From positions 1 to 5,041 of the forward strand of contig CAIVXR010000214.1 of NCBI GenBank assembly GCA_903909925.1: DNA of 5,041 bases, written 5' to 3'. This stretch comes from an uncultured beta proteobacterium (GTDB lineage: Bacteria > Pseudomonadota > Gammaproteobacteria > Burkholderiales > Burkholderiaceae). The notes below the pieces were generated by a model. That model was not told the DNA's origin. It saw nothing but the letters and a program-made list of their open reading frames with translations, and searched no databases. Positions 1 to 5,041 of this stretch are shown in pieces (the first letter of the stretch is position 1; the number at the start of each line of letters is the position of its first letter). The translations under genes were made by a program, and so were the position numbers.

Positions 1-235
1 ACCTGAATCTGTACAACTGACAATTGATGGCAAAGGACAAATTTTTTGGAATAGTACTGCGATTGATTTAAAAACCTTTGATGGTTATGCAGAGAAAGCA
101 GCTCAAAAAGAGCCTCAGCCAGAAATTAACTTGCGTGCTGATAAGTCGGTGAAATATGAGTATGTCGCTCAAGTCCTTGCAGCATCTCGCCGCGCCGGGC
201 TTACTAAATTGGGTTTTGTAACAGAGCCTAATTAA
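1..235 (+). CDS. exbD: ExbD/TolR-family biopolymer transport protein, C-terminal part (5' end outside window)
   Basis: The reading frame is open from base 2 to the TAA at 233-235 and gives 77 residues. They match the C-terminal periplasmic half of ExbD: a beta-rich 'VQLTIDGKGQIFWN' segment, then 'PEINLRADKSVKYEYVAQVL', then the typical ending 'AGLTKLGFVTEP'. ExbD proteins are usually about 135-145 residues, so roughly the first half, with the cytoplasmic tip and the single transmembrane helix, lies outside the window. In the family, ExbD works with ExbB in the inner membrane to couple the proton motive force to TonB and outer-membrane receptors for iron and similar nutrients. TolR is the close paralogue; the RADK and GFVTEP blocks favour ExbD. 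The next gene is convergent, so this is probably the last gene of its operon. No convincing hairpin-plus-T-run terminator follows the stop. Confidence 0.88.
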   Translation, partial: PESVQLTIDGKGQIFWNSTAIDLKTFDGYAEKAAQKEPQPEINLRADKSVKYEYVAQVLAASRRAGLTKLGFVTEPN

Positions 236-251
236 TGATTGCCTAGGCTAT

Positions 252-737
252 TTATTTAATCTTATAAGGCGTTTTAGCGAGCGAGCAAGTCTCTTCGCTG
301 GTGTAGGTACCATTCCCAATCGTTGCTCCGAGAATGCCGCCTTGTATTTTTTCAACCTTCTTTAATTTTCCAGTAACTGGATCGAGCGTAATGTTCGTCA
401 GGACTGTACCTGCGGGATAAGAGACTCCCATCAGCTCTTCTGGCTGAAAGCTTGCCTCGATCGTGATCAAAATATTAGGACGGGCCAAGACTATGCTCTT
501 GACGACTTGTGTTCCATACATATCAGACTGATCTAAGTCACGACCATCTAAAAATAGCTTTGCCTTTTGAGTGCCCGAAGCGAGCATCATTTTCATTTCA
601 TACTCTTCGGTATAGTTTTTTTCAGCACGCTTGCAATTAAATTCAAGAACATCAATGCCCCATGCAGCAAATGATGAAAAAGTCATTAGGATAAATACAA
701 GGAGTCTCATAGGTGATAAGAGGCGCGTTTCTTTCAT
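252..737 (-). CDS. Small exported protein of unknown function
   Basis: This is a 161-residue protein that I do not recognise. Residues 10-22 form a hydrophobic stretch (RLLVFILMTFSS) after a basic N-terminus, with a plausible signal peptidase I site after AWG (residue 27), so the mature protein of about 134 residues is probably periplasmic. The mature part is polar and beta-prone, has no transmembrane segment, and contains only two cysteines (Cys35 and Cys151), which could form a disulfide across the protein. A second in-frame Met at residue 10 (start at base 710) gives a more typical signal peptide of about 18 residues. Neither Met is preceded by a clear Shine-Dalgarno sequence, so the start is uncertain. 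The gene converges on exbD (16 bp between stops) and diverges from the TPR-glycosyltransferase gene. That it is real rests on the signal peptide, sensible codon use and tight fit between its neighbours. Confidence 0.75.
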   Translation of the reverse strand: MKETRLLSPMRLLVFILMTFSSFAAWGIDVLEFNCKRAEKNYTEEYEMKMMLASGTQKAKLFLDGRDLDQSDMYGTQVVKSIVLARPNILITIEASFQPEELMGVSYPAGTVLTNITLDPVTGKLKKVEKIQGGILGATIGNGTYTSEETCSLAKTPYKIK

Positions 738-798
738 AAGAGAGTTAATATACTAATTAATTTGAGCTTTAGTCTAACATTAGAATCAACGTAAACTC
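738..798. promoter_or_regulatory. Divergent intergenic region with possible back-to-back promoters
   Basis: These 61 AT-rich bases must carry the promoters of both flanking genes if each is transcribed on its own. On the minus strand, TTAGAC (772-777) and TAGTAT (750-755) are 16 bp apart. On the plus strand, TAGAAT (781-786) is a reasonable -10, with a weak TTAATT (757-762) 18 bp upstream; it would give a nearly leaderless transcript for the gene at 799. A short inverted repeat, TTAAT/ATTAA (745-749 and 756-760), overlaps the minus-strand -10. All matches are imperfect and AT-rich DNA yields such boxes by chance. Confidence 0.3.
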
Positions 799-2283
799 AT
801 GAATGTAGATATCAATAAAATTAATGCTGAACTCAAAAGAGCGGTTGCTCTTCACGAGTCAGGAAATTTAAAGGCTGCGCTTGTGATCTATGAACGATTC
901 AATGCTCAGTTCCCAAATCAGCCCGAAATACTCTCACTACTAGGTACAGCCCAATATCAAACCGGGAATTACCAAGCAGGCATTAAGACTTTATATGCGG
1001 CACTTCAAATCAATCCCATAAATCCAAATGTTTATAACAATCTTGGTAATGCCCTACGGGAACTAAATCAATACCCAGATGCATTGCAATGCTATGACAT
1101 TGCCATCACCCAAAAGACAGATTATGCTCATGCCCATAATAATCGCGGACTAGCTCTAAAAGATCTTGGCGAGATAGATCAAGCAATAGCAAGCTACAAA
1201 AACGCTTTAGCAATTAAAGCGGATTATGCCGAACCATATAACAATATTGGCAACATCTATGCTGATCAAAAGCGAGTTAAAGAAGCGCTAGATTTTTATA
1301 ACAAGGCAATTGAATTAAATCCTAATTACGCTACAGCATACTGGAATAAATCGCTCCTTAAACTATTAAATGGTGAGTACGAGGAGGGATTTAAACTTTA
1401 CGAATGGCGATGGAAGGCTCAAGGTCTAAAGTACACCAGAAATCTCCCTGGTAAGCTATGGCTCGGGGGTGATGACCTACAAGGCAAAACAATTTTCATT
1501 CATGCCGAACAGGGTCTGGGAGATACCATTCAATTTGTTCGGTATATAAAGCTTTTAAAGAATTTAGGGGCCTCTATTATTTTAGAAGTACAGCCACAAC
1601 TTTTAAGTCTATTAAGTGAGTATGAAGGCGCAAATGTAATCTCAATTGGAGACCCAATTCCACAATACAACTATTACTGCCCTCTTTTAAGTCTTCCACT
1701 TGCCTTTAGAACTACCCTAGAGACGATCCCGAACTTCACGCCATACTTAACAGCAGAACCAGTAAAAGTTGACCAGTGGAAGCACAAATTAGGCATCAGA
1801 AATAAGCCAAGAATTGGACTGGTGTGGTCAGGCGGGTTTAGGCCAGATCAACCGGAGGTCTGGGCAATTAATAAGAGGCGTAATATCTCACTCAATCTTC
1901 TTGAGCCGCTAAAAGATGTTGATGCTGAATTCTTCAGTCTTCAAAAAGGTAAAGAAGCCGAGGAAGAATTATCAAATCTTAAAAAATCAGACTGGGCTGG
2001 CCCAATAATTATTGATCATACCTATGATTTAAAGGATTTTTCAGACACCGCAGCTCTAATTGAAAATTTGGACCTAGTCATCTCAGTCGACACATCAACA
2101 GCACATATGGCTGCCGCCCTTGGAAAACCGGTATGGCTACTAAGTAGATACGACAATTGCTGGCGATGGCTTATAGATCGAACTGACTCGCCTTGGTATC
2201 CTAGCGCAAAAATTTTTAGACAGCCATCGCCAGGTGATTGGCGGACGATGATACAAAATTTATCCGAGAAACTTAGGAAATAA
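799..2283 (+). CDS. TPR-repeat protein fused to a GT-B (heptosyltransferase/GT9-like) glycosyltransferase domain
   Basis: This 494-residue cytoplasmic-type protein has no signal peptide or membrane segment. Residues about 8-177 are five consecutive 34-residue TPR units; the clearest are 110-143 (AHAHNNRGLALKDLGEIDQA) and 144-177 (AEPYNNIGNIYADQKRVKEA). A linker (YEEGFKLYEWRW, 194-205) leads to a two-lobed region with the signatures of TPR-linked GT-B enzymes: HAEQGLGDTIQFVRY (235-249), GLVWSGG (340-346), FFSLQKG (378-384), and the C-terminal sugar-nucleotide-site block DLVISVDTSTAHMAAALGKP (425-444) followed by WLL and a W-rich tail. In this class the TPRs are thought to hold the acceptor, often a protein, while the C-terminal domain transfers a sugar; the donor and acceptor here are unknown. 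The ATG at 799 is the only sensible start but lacks a Shine-Dalgarno sequence. The gene faces the minus-strand glycosylation operon, 18 bp between stops, and probably serves the same pathway. Confidence 0.9.
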   Translation: MNVDINKINAELKRAVALHESGNLKAALVIYERFNAQFPNQPEILSLLGTAQYQTGNYQAGIKTLYAALQINPINPNVYNNLGNALRELNQYPDALQCYDIAITQKTDYAHAHNNRGLALKDLGEIDQAIASYKNALAIKADYAEPYNNIGNIYADQKRVKEALDFYNKAIELNPNYATAYWNKSLLKLLNGEYEEGFKLYEWRWKAQGLKYTRNLPGKLWLGGDDLQGKTIFIHAEQGLGDTIQFVRYIKLLKNLGASIILEVQPQLLSLLSEYEGANVISIGDPIPQYNYYCPLLSLPLAFRTTLETIPNFTPYLTAEPVKVDQWKHKLGIRNKPRIGLVWSGGFRPDQPEVWAINKRRNISLNLLEPLKDVDAEFFSLQKGKEAEEELSNLKKSDWAGPIIIDHTYDLKDFSDTAALIENLDLVISVDTSTAHMAAALGKPVWLLSRYDNCWRWLIDRTDSPWYPSAKIFRQPSPGDWRTMIQNLSEKLRK

Positions 2284-2301
2284 GAAAGCTACGCGCTGAA
2301 G

Positions 2302-2829
2302 TTAACCATAAATAGTTTTGATTAATAATTTCTCTTTGGGCACCTTCTTGAGTATGGCCTCCAAATGATGGCCATTAATTGATTGTTCGACTATCTCAAA
2401 CGCCCCCAAAAACCCATACATTGCAGCCCAACGATTGTCGTTATCAAAATAGAGTGGGAATGTCTCATCAGAAATGATATTCACGTGAGTGGGGTCGCGC
2501 CAAGCATCACCAAATGGAAAGCAAGGGGTTTTTGAATAAAACAACCCCCCAGAATCTGATACTTTTAACACTCTATAAATCTCATTCATGATGTTAATGA
2601 ACGGATGAATTCTATTAGGGTTATATAGCAGCCTAGGAATATGCTCAAGAAAATCATGGGCGGTGACATAATCCAAAGAGTTATCCTGGAAAGGAATGGG
2701 CTCAATTACTAAATCAGCTTTATATACAAAGTCTGGGACCTCTTCCCGGATATCAATTCCAAAAACCTCATCCGCCTTAAATGGATTTTTAGGTGAAATG
2801 CCTGAACCTAAATCTAGAGACTTCGTCAT
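2302..2829 (-). CDS. Class I SAM-dependent methyltransferase (Methyltransf_11-like)
   Basis: This 175-residue soluble protein has a compact Rossmann-type methyltransferase core. Motif I is LDLGSGISP (5-13), the glycine-rich SAM loop; GIDI (24-27) supplies the acidic residue expected to bind the SAM ribose (Asp26); ADLVIEPIPFQDNSLDYV (38-55) is the motif II region; and AHDFLEHIPR (57-66) and MNEIYRVLKVSDSGGLF (81-97) are the usual following blocks. RDPTHVNIISDETF (111-124) recalls small methyltransferases found in polysaccharide clusters. The length suits the core fold without an added substrate domain. The start is supported by AGAAAGG (complement of 2837-2843) 7 bases before the ATG. It is the last gene of the minus-strand run, 52 bp after the DUF5672 gene. 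The role is inferred from neighbours: methylation of a sugar or other glycan component. The acceptor cannot be told from the sequence. Confidence 0.87.
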   Translation of the reverse strand: MTKSLDLGSGISPKNPFKADEVFGIDIREEVPDFVYKADLVIEPIPFQDNSLDYVTAHDFLEHIPRLLYNPNRIHPFINIMNEIYRVLKVSDSGGLFYSKTPCFPFGDAWRDPTHVNIISDETFPLYFDNDNRWAAMYGFLGAFEIVEQSINGHHLEAILKKVPKEKLLIKTIYG

Positions 2830-2836
2830 TCAAATA

Positions 2837-2843
2837 CCTTTCT
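2837..2843 (-). promoter_or_regulatory. Ribosome binding site of the methyltransferase gene
   Basis: Read on the minus strand, AGAAAGG lies 7 bases before the ATG at 2829. It is one of the few recognisable Shine-Dalgarno sequences in this window and fixes the start of the methyltransferase. It lies within the AT-rich 52-bp gap after the DUF5672 gene. Confidence 0.55.
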
Positions 2844-2881
2844 GGAAAAAGCTATCAAAAAAATTATAATTAAAGAAAAAA

Positions 2882-3709
2882 CTATTGGCCCACTGAAATC
2901 AAGTAGTCAATAAAAACAGCATCATCTACATACTTAGCAAAATGCTGTCTTATATCGGAGCTATTTAAGCTATGCTGCAAAAGCTGGTACATTTTTTTAT
3001 ATAGATGAAATTTTTTTTGCTTTAGGTAAACAATCATCAGCTCTAGATATTCAATAGATGCATAAGTTCCGCCACTTAAATATGGAAATAGGTCAAGCAT
3101 TTTTGAATCATCACAATGTCTCCACATATTGAATAAACCATGGAATCCAAATGTTTCTCCCTCAGGACTTGTTCGCTCATATGAAAATTGATCAGCAATC
3201 TCGTCTGATGCAAATTTAATGCCGCGCCCCTCAAGAGATGACCTCAAAACTCTACAAATTAATTCGTCTTCATTTAGGGAGTAATCAACGCCCACCAAAT
3301 CAACCAGAGCCTCCTTCATAAGTCTCTTAGATCTGAGTGAAAAACCGCCATTACCTACTGAAAAGCCATCATTGTGCCAAGGCCAACGTGCACCAATATA
3401 GTCATAATCTAAAAATTTATTCTGCCATGAATTTTTAGATGTTACGAAACCATCCCACTGCACAATTAATACATATTCAGTAGAGATGTAACTCAAGAGA
3501 CTCTCGATGATAAATCGAGAGTAATCATTCCTAGAATTTAAGCGTTCAATTTGCACCCCGTTGAATGGTCCATCTATAATTTGATCAGACAGAAGAATGG
3601 CATCGCCAAATTCTATATTTTGCGTGGATATGCTAATTGCATCCGCGGCTAACCTAGGCGTAACGCAATCAATTGCACAAATGGTTACTTCGCTTAAATT
3701 TAGTCTCAT
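2882..3709 (-). CDS. DUF5672 family protein, putative glycosyltransferase-like
   Basis: This 275-residue protein has no signal peptide or membrane helix. It carries the DUF5672 hallmarks in order: an N-terminal strand (VTICAIDCV, 8-16); YVLIVQWDGFV (79-89), whose QWDG resembles the acidic metal/nucleotide site of GT-A enzymes; YDYIGARWPW (102-111); the highly characteristic VGNGGFSLRS (118-127); NEDELICRVL (146-155); and FGFHG (187-191). Residues beyond about 205 form a helical tail (YLELMIVYLKQKKFHLYKKMYQLL) outside the conserved core. DUF5672 proteins have no settled biochemical function, but they commonly occur in polysaccharide or glycosyltransferase clusters. The order DxD-like motif, then GNGGFSLR, then ED, then FHG fits a GT-A-like fold; that is inference. 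It sits 38 bp after the GT2 gene and 52 bp before the methyltransferase gene, probably co-transcribed. No clear ribosome binding site precedes the ATG. Confidence 0.85.
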   Translation of the reverse strand: MRLNLSEVTICAIDCVTPRLAADAISISTQNIEFGDAILLSDQIIDGPFNGVQIERLNSRNDYSRFIIESLLSYISTEYVLIVQWDGFVTSKNSWQNKFLDYDYIGARWPWHNDGFSVGNGGFSLRSKRLMKEALVDLVGVDYSLNEDELICRVLRSSLEGRGIKFASDEIADQFSYERTSPEGETFGFHGLFNMWRHCDDSKMLDLFPYLSGGTYASIEYLELMIVYLKQKKFHLYKKMYQLLQHSLNSSDIRQHFAKYVDDAVFIDYLISVGQ

Positions 3710-3747
3710 TGGAATTTATTTTAAATGGGGGACAAGACTCTAAGCCA

Positions 3748-4686
3748 TTATGGTTTTATATTAAGCATAAAGTCATCAAAAGACTTAAGATTATTGACTA
3801 TCGCGAGTTTCTTGAACTCAATTGAATCTGCTTTAAGTCCAATTCGAGCGCTATCAATATCTATCGATGGAGTCTGGGCAGATGAATTCTCTGAAACCGC
3901 ATACCTCAAGGCAACCTCGACTATATCGTCATAGGCAATCTCGAAATCCTTTTCCCTAATCAATTTCGCCATTAAATCCCAATGAAATCCTTGGCCAGGA
4001 ACTCTTTTGGAAGTATGGCGAAATGCGTGGCTTCCCAAAATGACCTTATTGATCATTTGATTAACACTTCTGATAGGTACATGCGCCAAAGTTAATGGGA
4101 GTGTAAGCGGCTGACAATTCGTTGCTTCATTACTAGCACTATGGCTACCCAATGAAACTTTACAATTCTTTGCGTAAGCGTTTCCAATTATCACTTTATA
4201 GTATTGTTCCGGCTCCTCAGTGCGCGCTCTAAATAAATCATACAGAGGAGACTCAACATGGTAGTAATGATCCGCAATTGGGCAAAATGTCTTCCACGGA
4301 ATTAGGCCAAACTCATTACCTGCTAAGCTATCTTTTAAAACTTTTTCAAGAGCAGATTTTGAATCAACCAACAAAAACTCGTCTGCATCCAGCGGCATTA
4401 TATAGTCGTATAAATTTAGTTCGGCAAGCTGCCTAACAAGACCAGTAACAATTTCGCCCTGATTAAATTCACTGCTATTTAAATGACAGTATCCTACTGG
4501 GAAGCCAGCTTTCTTCAGCTCAGAAATTATTAAAGGAGTCCCATCGCTACTGAGATGATCAATTATATAAATTGCATCAAAGATTCTGGAGTTTATTCTG
4601 ATAAATAATTCCAAGATATCACACTCATTCCGAATCATTGATACTGCAGCAAGTTTTATAGACACAATGTGCAGACTCCATAGCAT
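3748..4686 (-). CDS. GT2-type glycosyltransferase (Glyco_tranf_2_4-like)
   Basis: This 312-residue protein has a GT-A fold. The first beta strand and nucleotide-binding start are KLAAVSMIRNECDILELFIR (11-30); the second block is IIDHLSSDGT (41-50), the equivalent of the usual D-N-x-S-x-D-G-T; and YIMPLDADEFLL (95-106) holds the metal-binding DxD (Asp100 and Asp102). A later LAHVPIRSVNQMINKV (200-215) followed by GFHW (233-236) is typical of this GT2 branch, in which the acceptor site is formed by the C-terminal half. It probably moves a sugar from a nucleotide donor to a glycan or glycoprotein in the cytoplasm; donor and acceptor are unknown. The ATG at 4686 has no good ribosome binding site. 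An in-frame GTG at 4665 (codon 8) is preceded by GGAG (complement of 4676-4679) and would start the protein directly before the conserved KLAAVS strand, so the true start may be there. It is the first gene of the minus-strand run. Confidence 0.88.
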   Translation of the reverse strand: MLWSLHIVSIKLAAVSMIRNECDILELFIRINSRIFDAIYIIDHLSSDGTPLIISELKKAGFPVGYCHLNSSEFNQGEIVTGLVRQLAELNLYDYIMPLDADEFLLVDSKSALEKVLKDSLAGNEFGLIPWKTFCPIADHYYHVESPLYDLFRARTEEPEQYYKVIIGNAYAKNCKVSLGSHSASNEATNCQPLTLPLTLAHVPIRSVNQMINKVILGSHAFRHTSKRVPGQGFHWDLMAKLIREKDFEIAYDDIVEVALRYAVSENSSAQTPSIDIDSARIGLKADSIEFKKLAIVNNLKSFDDFMLNIKP

Positions 4687-4900
4687 AACCAGCCGAATAT
4701 GGTAACGAACTAATTACAACATAAAAAATATTATAACCATAAGGAACATCCGGACTAAGCCTCTCATGGTGCTTCACTAATTTTGATAAAAGCTTAAATT
4801 AGCCTACAGCGAACTCAAACATATGCTGAATGCAATTTTTCACTTTAATAAAAGTAGTAAAGTGAGCTGAAGTGCTCTATTTAAAAAGGTTGAATGTCTT
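4687..4900. other. Non-coding stretch between the glycosylation operon and tRNA-Leu
   Basis: These 214 AT-rich bases hold no gene I can support. They contain the candidate operon promoter, a 17-codon minus-strand reading frame (4714-4767) of doubtful status, and an inverted repeat, CACTTTA (4841-4847) with TAAAGTG (4858-4864), extendable by one T-A pair, around a 10-base loop. Read from the tRNA side the hairpin is followed by AAAAATT rather than T residues, so it is not a standard terminator for the tRNA transcript. I see no copy of the tRNA 3' end here. Confidence 0.6.
4730..4758 (-). promoter_or_regulatory. Candidate promoter of the GT2-DUF5672-methyltransferase operon
   Basis: Read on the minus strand, a perfect TATAAT (complement of 4730-4735) lies 17 bp downstream of TTAGTC (complement of 4753-4758), a poor -35 with only the leading TT matching consensus. 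Transcription would begin near 4723, giving a leader of about 37 bases to the ATG at 4686 or 58 to the GTG at 4665. It is the best sigma70-type -10 box in the non-coding stretch before the first operon gene. The weak -35 may mean an activator is needed, or that the match is chance. Confidence 0.42.
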
Positions 4901-4989
4901 TGGTGCCCGAGGCCGGAATCGAACCGGCACGACTTTTTTGAGTCGGCAGATTTTAAATCTGCTGTGTCTACCGATTTCACCACTCGGGC
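4901..4989 (-). tRNA. tRNA-Leu (anticodon UAA)
   Basis: A complete class II tRNA of 89 bases can be folded by eye from the minus strand. The acceptor stem is GCCCGAG (4983-4989) with CTCGGGC (4905-4911), followed by discriminator A and an encoded CCA (4901-4903). The anticodon stem is GCAGA/TCTGC around the loop TTTAAAA, so the anticodon is TAA (4953-4955), reading UUA and UUG. The long variable arm typical of tRNA-Leu is CGACT-CAAAAA-AGTCG (4930-4945). The T arm is GCCGG-TTCGATT-CCGGC. The D region contains GTGAAATCGGTAGACAC. No clear promoter is visible in the 52 bases upstream, which are cut by the window edge, so it could be processed from a longer transcript. No standard hairpin-plus-T-run terminator follows it. 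Confidence 0.97.
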
Positions 4990-5041
4990 TCGCACAAACA
5001 GAAACTGCTGCGCTAAATAAATCAAGACAGGTGAAATTTTA

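Noticed and set aside
241..270. GCCTAGGC palindrome and AGGC copy after exbD as a terminator
   Set aside because: The palindrome leaves no room for a loop, the alternative stem with 267-270 is only 4 bp, and there is no proper T-run after it.
2284..2301. Bidirectional terminator between the convergent TPR-glycosyltransferase and methyltransferase genes
   Set aside because: Only 18 bp separate the stops, and they hold no stem longer than 3 bp (AGC/GCT) and no T-run.
3725..3934. 69-codon plus-strand reading frame
   Set aside because: It lies almost wholly inside the 3' end of the minus-strand GT2 gene, has no recognisable domain, and its sequence is explained by the opposite coding strand.
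4838..4866. CACTTTA/TAAAGTG hairpin as a Rho-independent terminator for tRNA-Leu
   Set aside because: The stem is AT-rich and, in the direction of tRNA transcription, is followed by AAAAATT rather than a run of T.
4823..4870. 15-codon plus-strand frame starting ATG CTG AAT
   Set aside because: It is very short, has no ribosome binding site, and is no more than expected by chance.
4840..5025. 61-codon minus-strand reading frame
   Set aside because: It runs through the whole tRNA-Leu gene in the same direction; its central residues are simply the translated tRNA sequence.
1..5041. CRISPR array, insertion sequence, integrase or toxin-antitoxin pair
   Set aside because: I looked for regularly spaced repeats, terminal inverted repeats and recognisable recombinase or toxin motifs on both strands and saw none.

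Overview
The window looks like a moderately AT-rich betaproteobacterial chromosome, most likely Burkholderiales and close to Polynucleobacter. This placement is an inference from the ExbD sequence, the base composition and the type of TPR-glycosyltransferase present; no marker gene proves it. There is no integrase, transposase, CRISPR array, rRNA or phage gene.

Layout, left to right. (1) Positions 1-235 hold the end of an exbD/tolR-type gene on the + strand (TonB-system energy transducer, periplasmic half only). (2) It converges on a small minus-strand gene (252-737) for an unrecognised exported protein with a signal peptide. (3) A 61-bp divergent intergenic region separates that gene from a + strand gene (799-2283) for a 494-residue protein with about five TPR units fused to a GT-B/heptosyltransferase-like glycosyltransferase domain. 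(4) Converging on it, with only 18 bp between stop codons, is a compact minus-strand run read from right to left: a GT2-type glycosyltransferase (4686-3748), a DUF5672 protein (3709-2882) and a class I SAM-dependent methyltransferase (2829-2302). The gaps are 38 and 52 bp, which suggests one operon, and a perfect TATAAT lies upstream of the first gene. (5) After about 210 bp of non-coding DNA comes a complete minus-strand tRNA-Leu(UAA) gene (4901-4989).

Together, the four genes from 799 to 4686 look like a glycan-modification module: two glycosyltransferase types, a DUF5672 protein that usually travels with glycosyltransferases, and a small methyltransferase. They plausibly assemble or decorate a cell-surface polysaccharide or a glycosylated surface protein. 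The substrate cannot be read from the sequence. The most interesting points are the TPR-glycosyltransferase fusion facing this operon, the uncharacterised DUF5672 protein, and the position of the cluster on the 3' side of a tRNA gene.
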